From: Cellulomonas sp. 73-145
GTDB lineage: Bacteria > Actinomycetota > Actinomycetes > Actinomycetales > Cellulomonadaceae
Assembly: GCA_001898185.1 (NCBI GenBank)
Contig: MKTI01000002.1
Location: 1 to 64,000, forward strand
DNA length: 64,000 nucleotides
Direction: 5' to 3'
Position 1 is the first letter of the stretch. Every line of letters begins with the position of its first letter. Shown in pieces: positions 1 through 9,230 of the stretch. Both the position numbers and the translations under genes were made by a program. The notes beneath the pieces are model-generated. The model did not search any database and was not told where the DNA came from. It worked only from the letters and a program-made list of their open reading frames with translations.

Positions 1-916
1 CCGACGTCTCCTCCGAGCCCGACGCCACCTGACCCGAGGCCGCCGACAGCTCCTCCGCCGCCGCCGCCACCGCAGCCGCAGTCTCACTGACCACGCTCAA
101 CGTCCCCCGCAACGACCCCTGCGCCGCCGACAACGCCCCGGCCATCCGGCCCAGCTCGTCATGCGAGTCCAGGTGCAGCTCTCGGGTCAGGTCCCCGGCC
201 GCCATCGCCTCCAGCGCGCCCTTGACCGCGTTGACCTTCGTCAGCACCCCGCGCAGCACCGCCATCCCCAGCACGATCGCCAGCACCGACGCCACCGCCA
301 GGACGATCCACATGATCCGGATCGCCGACACCGCCTGCGCCGCACCCGTGTCGTGCAGGGACTTGGCCAGCTTGGTCAGTGCAGCCGCCTCCGCCGCGAT
401 CGCCGTGTTCGCGGCTGTGGCCTGGTCACGCAGCCCGCCCATCGTGTAGGTGAGCGCGCCGGCGCGGTCACCGGTGGTCATCAGGTCGAACATCTTCTGG
501 GAGTCGGCCTGGTAGGCGGCCATCTCGGTCTCGATGGCCTTGATGCTCTGGGGGCTCGACGCCATCGGCTCGTACTTGGTCAGCAGCGCCTGGGTGTCCT
601 TGAACCGGCCCTGCAGCTCCGAGATCACCCCGGTCAGATCAGCGCCGCTCAGGGCGGGCACCTCCGCGTTGCGGACCCGGTCCCCGGCGAACTGCTGCTG
701 GATGTCGATCATCGCCGTCAGCGGCACCGTGGTGCTGTCGTACAGCCGCCCGGACTCCACGTTCAGGGAGTTCATGCGCTGTACCGACAGGCCGGTCAGC
801 CCCGCCGCGACGAGCACCAGCAGCGCGAGGCACAGGCCGATCTTCAGCGCGATCGACGAGTCGGCGGTCAGCCGCTTGAGCAGCGAGCGGGGCGCCGGAG
901 GCACGACGGTGGACAT
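1..916 (-). CDS. Methyl-accepting chemotaxis protein, 3' end cut by window edge
   Basis: Transmembrane chemoreceptor that would signal to CheA/CheW. Reading the minus strand from ATG at 916 gives a short cytoplasmic tail, a first membrane helix (about residues 24-43), a four-helix-bundle-like sensor region, a second helix (IMWIVLAVASVLAIVLGMAV), a HAMP linker (LEAMAAGDLTRELHLDSHDELGRM, here quoted only in part by position) and the start of the signalling coiled coil (AAAAEELSAAS). The frame is open to the window edge, so at least 305 residues are present and the signalling tip is missing. An AAGGGAG Shine-Dalgarno site precedes the ATG. The ligand cannot be told from sequence. It reads away from no partner and its link to the nitrate genes is unknown. 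Confidence 0.88.
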   Translation of the reverse strand, partial: MSTVVPPAPRSLLKRLTADSSIALKIGLCLALLVLVAAGLTGLSVQRMNSLNVESGRLYDSTTVPLTAMIDIQQQFAGDRVRNAEVPALSGADLTGVISELQGRFKDTQALLTKYEPMASSPQSIKAIETEMAAYQADSQKMFDLMTTGDRAGALTYTMGGLRDQATAANTAIAAEAAALTKLAKSLHDTGAAQAVSAIRIMWIVLAVASVLAIVLGMAVLRGVLTKVNAVKGALEAMAAGDLTRELHLDSHDELGRMAGALSAAQGSLRGTLSVVSETAAAVAAAAEELSAASGQVASGSEETS

Positions 917-1085
917 GGCGAGCTCCCTTCGGGCGGCGGACCTTCCGACACTTGGTCCACCGATCGGCCGGTACCTGGGCCGGTATAGGAGTCGCCCATG
1001 TGATCTTGGACATGTGCCCAGGTAATCGCGGGTGAAGTTGGACGCTCGACCAAGACGGGCCCCGACGGGGGCGCGTGCGGACCCG

Positions 1086-1742
1086 TCAGGTCGTCGCAGC
1101 GACCCGTCCTGCGACCATCGGCACCACCCGGTCCGCCAGTGCGCGGGCGTCCGCCGGCTCGTGGGTCACCAGCACCACCGGACGCTCACCGTCGAACGCG
1201 TGCCGTCGGACCACCTCCTGCAGCAGCGGCCGCGCGGCCTCGTCGAGCGCCGCGAACGGCTCGTCCAGCAGCAGCACGTCCGGTTCGGCGGCCAGGGTCC
1301 GAGCGAGGGCGACGGCCTGCGCCTGCCCACCGGACAGCCGGGCCGCGCTCCGGCCGGCGTGGGGCAGCATGCCGACCCGGTCGAGCCACTGCCGCGCCTG
1401 CTCGTGGGCCTCCGGACGCGGCACGCCCTGGGCACGCAGCCCGAAGGCGACGTTCTCCAGCGCCGACAGGTGCGGGAACACCCGGTGGTGCTGGAACACC
1501 AGGCCGCAGCGGCGCAGCTCGGTGGGCACGTGCACGCCGTCGGCCACGTCGTCGAGCACGTGCGGGCCCAGGACGACCTTCCCGTCGTCGAGCCCGATCA
1601 GGCCGGCGACCGCCTGCAGGAACGTCGACTTGCCGGCACCGTTGGGGCCGACCAGCGCGACCGTCTCCCCCGGCTGCACGGTCAGCTCCAGGTCGAGGGT
1701 GAACGCCGGCCGGCGCACCACCACGCGTGCGTCCAGCCTCAT
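1086..1742 (-). CDS. modC: Molybdate ABC transporter ATP-binding protein ModC
   Basis: ATPase subunit that powers molybdate import through ModB. The 218-residue frame shows Walker A (GPNGAGKST), a Q-loop (VFQHHRVFPHLSALENV), the ABC signature (LSGGQAQAVALARTLA), Walker B (VLLLDEPFAALD) and the switch His (VLVTHEP). It is shorter than E. coli ModC (about 350 residues) because the C-terminal molybdate-binding MOP domain is absent, as in many actinobacterial homologues. The ATG at 1742 overlaps the modB stop by 4 bases, so translation is coupled. Specificity for molybdate rests on linkage with modA and modB and on the adjacent molybdoenzyme genes. Confidence 0.88.
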   Translation of the reverse strand: MRLDARVVVRRPAFTLDLELTVQPGETVALVGPNGAGKSTFLQAVAGLIGLDDGKVVLGPHVLDDVADGVHVPTELRRCGLVFQHHRVFPHLSALENVAFGLRAQGVPRPEAHEQARQWLDRVGMLPHAGRSAARLSGGQAQAVALARTLAAEPDVLLLDEPFAALDEAARPLLQEVVRRHAFDGERPVVLVTHEPADARALADRVVPMVAGRVAATT

Positions 1743-2560
1743 GAAGGACCGCCGGTGAGCGCCGAGAGCCACCGCGTGCGCAGGCCGATCAGCACCGCGA
1801 GCGAGACGCCGATCAGCACCAGCGACAGGGCGACGGCCTGCGCGGGGTCCTGCTCCATCGCCAGGTAGATCGCCAGCGGCATGGTGCGGGTGGTGCCCGG
1901 GTAGTTGCCGGCGAAGGTGATGGTGGCGCCGAACTCGCCGAGCGCCCGGGCGAAGCACAGCACCGCACCCGCCAGCACGCCGGGCGCCACCAGCGGCAGC
2001 GTGATGCGCCGGAACGTGTACCAGCGGGTAGCGCCGAGCGTCGCGGCCGCCTGCTCGTACTGCTCGTCGGCGCTGCGCAGGGCGCCGTCCACCGCCAGCA
2101 CCAGGAACGGCAGCGCGACGAACGCCTCGGCGATCACCACCGCGGTGGACGTGAACGGCACCGTGACGCCGAACCAGGTGTCCAGGTGCCGCCCCAGCAG
2201 GCCGCGGCGGCCCAGCAGCGTCAGCAGCGCCACGCCGCCGACCACCGGCGGGAGCACCAGCGGCATGGTGGTCACGGCACGCAGCAGTCCGCGGCCCGGC
2301 AGCGCGGTGCGGGCGAGCACCCAGGCGAGCGGCACGCCGAGCAGCAGGCACAGCACCGTGGCGGCCGTCGCGGTGCGCAACGACAGCCACAACGCCTGCA
2401 GCACCGGGCCGGAGGCGATCAGGCCGCCGAGCCGGCTCCACGGGGCGGTGACCAGCAGGGCGACGAAGGGTCCGACGAGGAACAGCACCGCGACGGCGGC
2501 GAGCGCCAGCAGCAGCACGGGCGGACGGCTGCGTCGGCGAGGTCGGACGCGCCCCACCAC
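1739..2560 (-). CDS. modB: Molybdate ABC transporter permease ModB
   Basis: Membrane subunit of the molybdate importer, about 273 residues with five to six hydrophobic helices and the EAA-type loop (EQYEQAAATLGATRWYTF) that docks ModC. Typical ModB signatures are present: LPPVVGGVALL near the middle and GEFGATITFAGN late in the protein. Start chosen at one of two adjacent GTG codons (2558-2560 or 2555-2557). An AGAGGGGA ribosome site lies just upstream, and the second GTG has the better spacing. The open frame continues upstream, but only within non-conserved Arg-rich sequence that shadows modA. It lies between modA (55 bases upstream) and modC (4-base overlap). Confidence 0.88.
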   Translation of the reverse strand: MVGRVRPRRRSRPPVLLLALAAVAVLFLVGPFVALLVTAPWSRLGGLIASGPVLQALWLSLRTATAATVLCLLLGVPLAWVLARTALPGRGLLRAVTTMPLVLPPVVGGVALLTLLGRRGLLGRHLDTWFGVTVPFTSTAVVIAEAFVALPFLVLAVDGALRSADEQYEQAAATLGATRWYTFRRITLPLVAPGVLAGAVLCFARALGEFGATITFAGNYPGTTRTMPLAIYLAMEQDPAQAVALSLVLIGVSLAVLIGLRTRWLSALTGGPS

Positions 2561-2615
2561 GGGTCCCCTCTCTCCGGCGGTGCCCGGCCGGCGGCGCCGA
2601 CCTGCCTGAACTCTC

Positions 2616-3473
2616 TCAGGCCGCGTCGAACCCCGCGTCGGTGAGCACCTTCTGGCCCTGGGCGGACAGCACCAGGTCGACGAACGCCTGCGCCGCCGCA
2701 TGGTTGCGGGCCCCTGCCACCGTGGCGATCGGGTAGTCGTTGCGGGCGGCGGACGCCTGGGGGAAGTCGATGCCCTGCACCTTGTCGCCCGCGGACCGCA
2801 CGTCGGTCCGGTACACGAGCGCCGCGTCGACCTCGCCGAGGACCGCCTTGGTGAGCGTCGCCGTGACGTCCTTCTCGTAGGTGTCCGGCGCCGGGGTGAC
2901 ACCCGCGGCGGCGAACGCGGTCGCGGCGGCCGACCCGCACGGCACCTCGACGGCGCACAGCGCGATCTTCAGCTGCGGCTTGGCGAAGTCGGCGAGCCCG
3001 GTGACGTGACCGGGGTTCCCGGCCGGCACGACGATCTCCAGCGAGTTGTGCGCGAAGGTGACGGGCCGGTCGGTGACGGCGGAGGCCGCCTTCATCGTCG
3101 CGGGGTTGGCGGAGGCGAAGACGTCGGCCGGGGCGCCCTGCTCCAGCTGCTGCGCCAGCGTGGACGACGCGCCGAAGCTGAAGGTGATGTGCAGACCGGG
3201 GTTCTGGGCCATCAGCCGGTCACCGAGGGCGGTGAACGTCTGCTGCAGCGAGGCGGCCGCGAACACGACGAGCTGGCCGGTCAGCGGGGCCCGGCTCGAC
3301 GCCGACCCGGTGGGCGCGCTCGAGGAGGTGCCGGCCCCGGTGCCGGGACCCGTGGCGCAGGCCGTCAGCAGAAGGCCGACCGCGGTGGCCACCGGGACGG
3401 CGCGTGCGGCGGCCCGTCCGGACCGGGCGCGCGCCGTCGTGCCGCGGCCCGTCGTCCCTCGTCGTGCACTCAT
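2616..3473 (-). CDS. modA: Molybdate-binding lipoprotein ModA
   Basis: Periplasmic-type binding protein that captures molybdate for ModBC. The 285-residue product has an Arg-rich N-terminus, a hydrophobic stretch ending in a lipobox (LLLTACA, Cys near residue 39) and a Ser/Thr/Gly linker. The mature domain begins [13 protein letters not shown], followed by [26 protein letters not shown], split here across the classic ModA ligand loops. The late ALVYRTDV segment is also typical. The ATG at 3473 overlaps the ferredoxin stop by 4 bases, so ferredoxin and ModA are translationally coupled. The linkage fits a cell preparing molybdenum for Nar. Confidence 0.9.
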   Translation of the reverse strand: MSARRGTTGRGTTARARSGRAAARAVPVATAVGLLLTACATGPGTGAGTSSSAPTGSASSRAPLTGQLVVFAAASLQQTFTALGDRLMAQNPGLHITFSFGASSTLAQQLEQGAPADVFASANPATMKAASAVTDRPVTFAHNSLEIVVPAGNPGHVTGLADFAKPQLKIALCAVEVPCGSAAATAFAAAGVTPAPDTYEKDVTATLTKAVLGEVDAALVYRTDVRSAGDKVQGIDFPQASAARNDYPIATVAGARNHAAAQAFVDLVLSAQGQKVLTDAGFDAA

Positions 3474-3814
3474 CCCCGCCGCCTCTCGAAACCCGTCACC
3501 AGCGGGGTGTCCACCCCGGTGGGACCCGTCCGCGACGCACCGCCGGGCGACCCGAGCGGCGCGGCCCGTCCGGGCAGCGGCTCGGCGAAGAACCGGGCGT
3601 TGTCGTCCTGGTAGACCTGCCAGTCGGCCGGCAGGTCGTCCTCGTAGTAGATCGCGAGCACGGGGCAGACGGGTTCGCAGGCGCCGCAGTCCACGCACTC
3701 GTCGGGGTGGATGTACAGCGACCGGCCACCTTCGTAGATGCAGTCGACGGGACACTCCGCGACGCACGCGCGGTCCTTCACGTCGATGCACGGCTCGGCG
3801 ATCACGTAGACCAT
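3470..3814 (-). CDS. fdxA: Seven-iron ferredoxin (FdxA type)
   Basis: Small electron carrier with one [3Fe-4S] and one [4Fe-4S] cluster. The 114-residue protein starts [20 protein letters not shown] and carries the FdxA cysteine pattern: Cys 9 and Cys 17 followed by CPVDCI, then [13 protein letters not shown]. The family's conserved C-terminal Phe pair (NARFF) follows. A further Pro/Gly-rich tail of about 35 residues is longer than usual. GGGAG precedes the ATG at 3814. It is the first gene of the ferredoxin-modABC operon, divergent from narK. Why ferredoxin is coupled to molybdate uptake is not evident; it might supply electrons to MoCo enzymes or to the P450 at 25.9 kb (inference). Confidence 0.9.
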   Translation of the reverse strand: MVYVIAEPCIDVKDRACVAECPVDCIYEGGRSLYIHPDECVDCGACEPVCPVLAIYYEDDLPADWQVYQDDNARFFAEPLPGRAAPLGSPGGASRTGPTGVDTPLVTGFERRRG

Positions 3815-3934
3815 GTCTCTCCCACTGGCTCTGCGACGGGCTGGACGGAGCACCCGTGCCGCGGACGACGAGGTCCGCCGGCGACGGGCGCACGGTCGGT
3901 CGGCACCGCGACACGCCGGACGTGGCGCGACGAC

Positions 3935-3975
3935 CTACGGGCAGGATATTTTCACAGCCACACCCGTAGTAAGTT
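3935..3975. promoter_or_regulatory. Divergent fdxA/narK control region with 7-bp inverted repeat and shared 12-mer
   Basis: Between the start codons of fdxA (3814, minus) and narK (4013, plus) lies a perfect inverted repeat, CTACGGG (3935-3941) and CCCGTAG (3963-3969), separated by 21 bases. The right arm runs into CCGTAGTAAGTT (3964-3975), which recurs exactly upstream of moeB at 17287-17298. TAAGTT (3970-3975) is a plausible -10 for narK. The expected -35 position is poor, which suggests an activated promoter. The AT-rich GATATTTTCACA between the arms carries one CRP/FNR-like half site (TCACA) but no full site. Confidence 0.45.
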
Positions 3976-4012
3976 CCCCCCGCACGGATCGCGGCGGATC
4001 GAGGAGGATCGC

Positions 4013-5353
4013 GTGGCTCAGCTGGCCACCTCAGGCAGGGTTCTCGAGGGCTGGAACCCCGAGGACGAGAAGCACTGGGACAGCAAGATCGCGTGGCGGA
4101 CGCTGGCGGTGACCACGTACTCGCTGCTGATCGCCTTCTGCGTCTGGTACCTGGTCAGCGCGGTCGCCCCCAAGCTGAACGAGGTCGGCTTCACGCTGAC
4201 CAAGCCGCAGCTGTACTGGCTGGTCGCGATCCCCGGCCTGTCCGGCGGCCTGATCCGCCTCGTCTACATGTTCCTGCCGCCGGTGCTGGGCACGCGCAAG
4301 CTGGTGGGCATCACCTCGCTCCTGCTGGTGGTCCCGATGCTCGGCTGGTTCTCCGCGGTGGGCAACCCCAAGACGCCGTACTGGTGGCTGCTGGTGCTCG
4401 CCGCGCTGACCGGCATCGGCGGCGGGTGCTTCTCCGGCTACATGCCGTCCACCGGGTACTTCTTCCCCAAGCGGCTGGCCGGCACCGCCCTCGGCCTGCA
4501 GGCGGGGCTCGGCAACTTCGGCGTCTCGCTCATCCAGTTCCTCGGCCCGTGGGTGATGGGCTTCGGGCTGTTCGGGCTGCAGATGGTGGGCACGCAGCAC
4601 GCGCGCAGCGGCCACGTGCTCAACGTCTACAACGCGGCGATCGTGCTGGTCCCGTGGACGGTGCTGGCCTCGATCCTGGCGTTCTGGCTGCTCAAGGACG
4701 TGCCGATCAAGGCGAACTTCCGCCAGCAGATCGACATCTTCGGCAACCGCAACACCTGGGTGCTGACCGCCGTCTACATCATGACCTTCGGGGCGTTCTC
4801 CGGGTTCGCCGCCCAGCTGGCCCTGATCATCAACAACACGTTCGGCAAGGACTCGCCGTTCGCCACCGGCGGGCACTACGCCACCTCGACCCTGCCGCTG
4901 GGCGGCACGTTCGCCTTCCTCGCACCGCTGATCGGCTCGCTGGTGCGGGCGATGTGGGGACCGCTGTGCGACCGGTTCGGCGGGGCGATCTGGACCTTCG
5001 TCGGCGGCGTCGGGATGGTGATCTCGGCGGCTGTGGCCGCGGTCTACCTCTCACCGCGGTCGCCGCACGACTTCTGGCCGTTCCTGTTCGCGATGCTGGT
5101 GATGTTCTTCTTCACCGGGATCGCCAACGCCGGCACGTTCAAGCAGATGCCGATGATCCTGCCGCCCCGCCAGGCGGGCGGCGTGATCGGGTGGACCGCC
5201 GCGATCGCGTCCTTCGGACCGTTCTTCGTCGGCGTCTCGCTCACCGCCGTCACGCCGAAGTCGTTCTTCATCGGCGCGACCGTCTACTTCGCGATCTGCA
5301 CCGTCCTGGTGTGGGTCAACTACGCACGGCCGAGGGCGCCGTACCCGGGCTGA
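4013..5353 (+). CDS. narK: Nitrate/nitrite transporter NarK (MFS)
   Basis: Major-facilitator permease that brings nitrate in and/or exports nitrite for the adjacent reductase. The 446-residue protein has about twelve hydrophobic segments. It contains NarK-type signatures: GGGCFSGYMPSTGYFFPKR after helix 4 and GLGNFGVSLIQF in helix 5, both part of the nitrate-signature regions. The N-terminal GWNPEDEKHWDSK is typical of actinobacterial and Thermus-type NarK. GTG at 4013 was chosen because GAGGAGG sits six bases upstream. The open frame extends further 5' only through non-conserved sequence overlapping the divergent ferredoxin. narG follows after 91 bases, so co-transcription is likely. Confidence 0.93.
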   Translation: MAQLATSGRVLEGWNPEDEKHWDSKIAWRTLAVTTYSLLIAFCVWYLVSAVAPKLNEVGFTLTKPQLYWLVAIPGLSGGLIRLVYMFLPPVLGTRKLVGITSLLLVVPMLGWFSAVGNPKTPYWWLLVLAALTGIGGGCFSGYMPSTGYFFPKRLAGTALGLQAGLGNFGVSLIQFLGPWVMGFGLFGLQMVGTQHARSGHVLNVYNAAIVLVPWTVLASILAFWLLKDVPIKANFRQQIDIFGNRNTWVLTAVYIMTFGAFSGFAAQLALIINNTFGKDSPFATGGHYATSTLPLGGTFAFLAPLIGSLVRAMWGPLCDRFGGAIWTFVGGVGMVISAAVAAVYLSPRSPHDFWPFLFAMLVMFFFTGIANAGTFKQMPMILPPRQAGGVIGWTAAIASFGPFFVGVSLTAVTPKSFFIGATVYFAICTVLVWVNYARPRAPYPG

Positions 5354-5444
5354 CCCCCCACGACCCAGTCCGGGTCCACCCGCGTACCCCACCGACCGTG
5401 AACAGGCGTCCGGCTCCGGCCCGACGCCAGACCGGAGACCCGTC

Positions 5445-8400
5445 ATGCCCGCAGGCCGTGCCATCCCCGCACCGGAGACAGCCGCCACCGCCGACCCGGC
5501 CGCGCCGATCTACCGCTTCGGCTCGTTCCTGCGCCGCGGCGAGGCGTCGCCCGACGCCCGGCAGCTGTTCCTCACCGGCGGCCGCGAGGCCGATCGGTTC
5601 TACCGGGACCGCTGGAGCCACGACAAGGTGGTGCGCTCCACGCACGGCGTGAACTGCACGGGCTCCTGCTCGTGGAACGTGTACGTCAAGGACGGCGTGA
5701 TCACCTGGGAGTCGCAGGCCACCGACTACCCCAGCACCGGCCCCGACCTGCCGGAGTACGAGCCCCGCGGCTGCCCGCGCGGCGCGTCCTTCTCCTGGTA
5801 CACGTACTCCCCCACCCGCATCCGGTACCCCTACGTGCGCGGCGTGCTGCTCGACCTCTACCGCGAGGCGAAGGCCCGGCTGGGCGACCCGGTGCTGGCG
5901 TGGCGCGACGTCGTCGAGGACCCGGAGAAGGCGCGGGCGTACAAGTCGGCGCGCGGCAAGGGCGGCCTGGTCCGGGCGAGCTGGGACGAGGCGGCCGAGA
6001 TGGCGGCCGCCGCGCACGTCTACACGATCAAGCGGTACGGGCCGGACCGGCTGGCCGGCTTCTCGGTGATCCCCGCGATGTCGATGGTGTCCTACGGCGC
6101 CGGCGCGCGGTTCTACGAGCTGCTCGGCGCCACCATGCTGTCGTTCTACGACTGGTACGCGGACCTGCCGATGGCCTCGCCGCAGGTGTTCGGCGACCAG
6201 ACCGACGTGCCGGAGTCCGGCGACTGGTTCAACGCGGGCTACCTGGTGATGTGGGGCTCCAACATCCCGGTCACCCGCACGCCGGACGCGCACTTCATGA
6301 CGGAGGCGCGGTACCACGGCCAGAAGGTGGTGGCCGTCTCCCCCGACTACGCGGACAACACCAAGTTCGCCGACGAGTGGCTGCGGATCGCCCCCGGCAC
6401 CGACGGTGCGCTGGCGGCCGCGATGGGGCACGTGATCCTGTCGGAGTTCCACGTCGGGCAGCGCACGCCGTTCTTCCTGGACTACCTGCGGCGGTTCACC
6501 GACAGCCCGTTCCTGGTGCGGCTGAAGCAGCGGGACGGCGCGTTCGTGCCCGGGAAGTTCCTGGTCGCGGCGGACGTCGCGGCCGACGGGGTCCTCGACC
6601 CGACGTCCCCGTTGGTGCGGGACTCCGACGTGGCGGGCGCGGCCAACGCCGCCTTCCGGCCGCTGGTGTGGGACCGCGAGGGCGGCATCGCCGACCCGGG
6701 CGGCACGCTGGCGGACCACTACGGCCCCGAGGGCGCCGGTCGCTGGAACCTCGACCTGTCCGGGGTCGACCCGGTGCTGTCGGCGCAGGACCTGCCGGGC
6801 GCCGAGCCGGTGGAGCTGCTGCTGCCGCGGTTCGACCTGCCGGGCGGGCCGGGCGAGGGGTCGGTCGGCGCGGGCGTGGTGCGCCGCGGCGTCCCGGCGG
6901 TGCGCGTCGCCGACGGCGAGTACGTCACCACCGTCTACGACCTGCTGCTGGCGCAGTACGCGGTGCGCCGCGACGGGCTGCCGGGCGAGTGGCCGACGGG
7001 CTACGACGACGCCTCCACTCCCGGCACCCCCGCCTGGCAGGCGGAGCTGACCGGCGTCCCGGCGGCGGCCGCCGAGCGGATCGGCCGGGAGTTCGCGCAG
7101 AACGCGATCGACACGGGCGGCCGCTCGATGATCGTGATGGGCGCCGGCACCAACCACTTCTTCCACTCCGACGAGATCTACCGGACGTTCCTGGCGCTCA
7201 CCACGATGTGCGCGACGCAAGGGGTCAACGGCGGCGGCTGGGCGCACTACGTCGGCCAGGAGAAGGTCCGCCCGATCACCGGGTTCGCCCAGTACGCGTT
7301 CGCCCTGGACTGGCAGCGGCCGGCCCGGCAGATGATCTCCGCCGGCTTCTTCTACCTGCTGACCGACCAGTGGCGGTACGACGGGACGCCGGTGGCGCGC
7401 ATCGGGTCGCCGCTGGCGGAGGGCTCGCTCGACGGGCTCACGACGGCGGACACCCTGGTCGAGTCGATGAAGCGCGGCTGGATGCCGTCCTTCCCGACGT
7501 TCTCGCGGTCCCCGCTGCTGCTCGGGCAGGAGGCCCGCCAGGCGGGCGTCGACCCCAAGGACTGGGTGGTGTCCCAGCTCGAGTCCGGCGACCTGCGGTT
7601 CGCGTGCGAGGACCCGGACGACCCGGAGAACTTCCCACGGGTGCTGACGTCGTGGCGGACCAACCTGCTCGGCTCGTCGGCCAAGGGCGCCGAGTTCTTC
7701 TACCGGCACGTGATCGGTTCGGACAGCGCGGTCACGGCCGCCGAGGTGCCGGGGGACCGGCGTCCTGCGCAGATGGTGTGGCGGGACGCGGCCGCCGTCG
7801 GCAAGGTCGACCTGTTGCTGACGATGGACTTCCGCAACACGTCCACGACGCTCTACTCCGACATCGTGTTCCCGGCGGCCACCTGGTACGAGAAGAACGA
7901 CCTCTCGTCCACCGACATGCACCCCTTCGTGCACTCGTTCGACGCGGCGATCGACCCGCCGTGGGAGGCCCGGACCGACTACCAGGCCTTCCAGACGCTG
8001 GCGGGCCTGGTCTCCCAGATGGCCGTGCGCCACCTGGGCACGCAGACGGACGTCGTCGCGGCACCCATCTCGCACGACACCCCGGACGAGCTCGCCAACC
8101 CCGGCGGCGTCGTCCCGGACGTCTCGGTGGTGGGCCTGGTGCCGGGCGTGACGATGCCCAAGCTGGTCACCATCGAGCGCGACTACACCGCGATCCGGCA
8201 CAAGTTCGACGCGATCGGGCCGCTCGCCGACGGCGTCGGCATGGTGACCAAGGGCGTGCAGTACCACCCGGACCAGGAGATCGCCGAGCTGGGCCGCCGC
8301 AACGGCACCGCGGCCGGCGGGGTGGCGGCCGGCCGACCGCTGGTCGACACCGACGCGAAGGCGGCGGACATGATCCTGGCGCTGTCCGGCACCACCAACG

Positions 8401-9230
8401 GACGGCTGGCGGCGGAGGGCTTCGCGGACCTCGAGCGGCGCACCGGGACGGCGTTCGCCGACCTGGCCGACGGGTCCAAGGACCGGCGCACCACGTTCGC
8501 CGACCTGCAGCGCGGCGGACCGCAGCCGGTGGTCACCTCGCCCGAGTGGTCCGGCTCCGAGCACGGCGGGCGGCGGTACAGCGCCTTCGTGATGAACATC
8601 GAGCGGTCCCGGCCGTTCCATACGCTCACCGGCCGGCAGCACTTCTACCTGGACCACGACTGGATGCGTGACCTGGGCGAGCAGCTGCCGATCTTCCGGC
8701 CGCCGCTGGACCTGCACCACCTGTACGGGGAGAGCGCCGTCGGTGACCTGGGGACGGCTGCCGGCGGCGAGGCGCAGGTGGCGGTGCGCTACCTGACCCC
8801 GCACAACAAGTGGTCGATCCACTCCCAGTACTTCGACAACCTGCACATGCTCACGCTGGGCCGCGGCGGCCAGGTGGTGTGGATGAGCCCGGCGGACGCC
8901 GAGAAGGTCGGGGTCCGGGACAACGACTGGATCGAGGCGACCAACCGCAACGGCGTCGTCGTCGCCCGTGCCGTCGTCTCCCACCGCATGCCCGAGGGCA
9001 CCGTGTTCATGTACCACGCACAGGAACGGACCATGGGCACCCCGCTCTCGGAGACCTCCGGCAAGCGCGGCGGCATCCACAACTCCCTGACCCGCGTGCT
9101 GATCAAGCCGACGCACCTGATCGGCGGCTACGCGCAGCAGAGCTACGCGTTCAACTACATCGGCCCGACGGGCAACCAGCGCGACGAGGTCACGCTGATC
9201 CGGCGCCGGTCGCAGGAGGTGCAGTTCTGA
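5445..9230 (+). CDS. narG: Respiratory nitrate reductase alpha subunit NarG
   Basis: Catalytic subunit of membrane-bound nitrate reductase, reducing nitrate to nitrite at a Mo-bis-MGD centre and taking electrons from NarH. At 1261 residues it is full length. His67, Cys71 and Cys75 (HGVNCTGSC) with Cys110 (RGCPRG) form the FS0 cluster site with the His ligand typical of NarG. Asp240 in ADLPMASPQ is the expected Mo ligand. The C-terminal molybdopterin-binding region ends with SYAFNYIGPTGNQRDE. The Tat-like N-terminal motif is vestigial, as expected for a cytoplasm-facing NarG. GGAGA lies upstream of the ATG. The stop codon overlaps the narH start (TGATG). Confidence 0.97.
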   Translation: MPAGRAIPAPETAATADPAAPIYRFGSFLRRGEASPDARQLFLTGGREADRFYRDRWSHDKVVRSTHGVNCTGSCSWNVYVKDGVITWESQATDYPSTGPDLPEYEPRGCPRGASFSWYTYSPTRIRYPYVRGVLLDLYREAKARLGDPVLAWRDVVEDPEKARAYKSARGKGGLVRASWDEAAEMAAAAHVYTIKRYGPDRLAGFSVIPAMSMVSYGAGARFYELLGATMLSFYDWYADLPMASPQVFGDQTDVPESGDWFNAGYLVMWGSNIPVTRTPDAHFMTEARYHGQKVVAVSPDYADNTKFADEWLRIAPGTDGALAAAMGHVILSEFHVGQRTPFFLDYLRRFTDSPFLVRLKQRDGAFVPGKFLVAADVAADGVLDPTSPLVRDSDVAGAANAAFRPLVWDREGGIADPGGTLADHYGPEGAGRWNLDLSGVDPVLSAQDLPGAEPVELLLPRFDLPGGPGEGSVGAGVVRRGVPAVRVADGEYVTTVYDLLLAQYAVRRDGLPGEWPTGYDDASTPGTPAWQAELTGVPAAAAERIGREFAQNAIDTGGRSMIVMGAGTNHFFHSDEIYRTFLALTTMCATQGVNGGGWAHYVGQEKVRPITGFAQYAFALDWQRPARQMISAGFFYLLTDQWRYDGTPVARIGSPLAEGSLDGLTTADTLVESMKRGWMPSFPTFSRSPLLLGQEARQAGVDPKDWVVSQLESGDLRFACEDPDDPENFPRVLTSWRTNLLGSSAKGAEFFYRHVIGSDSAVTAAEVPGDRRPAQMVWRDAAAVGKVDLLLTMDFRNTSTTLYSDIVFPAATWYEKNDLSSTDMHPFVHSFDAAIDPPWEARTDYQAFQTLAGLVSQMAVRHLGTQTDVVAAPISHDTPDELANPGGVVPDVSVVGLVPGVTMPKLVTIERDYTAIRHKFDAIGPLADGVGMVTKGVQYHPDQEIAELGRRNGTAAGGVAAGRPLVDTDAKAADMILALSGTTNGRLAAEGFADLERRTGTAFADLADGSKDRRTTFADLQRGGPQPVVTSPEWSGSEHGGRRYSAFVMNIERSRPFHTLTGRQHFYLDHDWMRDLGEQLPIFRPPLDLHHLYGESAVGDLGTAAGGEAQVAVRYLTPHNKWSIHSQYFDNLHMLTLGRGGQVVWMSPADAEKVGVRDNDWIEATNRNGVVVARAVVSHRMPEGTVFMYHAQERTMGTPLSETSGKRGGIHNSLTRVLIKPTHLIGGYAQQSYAFNYIGPTGNQRDEVTLIRRRSQEVQF

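Noticed and set aside
3942..3957. CRP/FNR-type site upstream of narK
   Set aside because: Only one half (TCACA) is present; the left half at the required distance does not match.
5316..9116. 1266-residue open frame on the minus strand opposite narG
   Set aside because: It mirrors the codon bias of narG, has low-complexity Arg/Val/Gly composition and no family motif; narG on the plus strand is certain.
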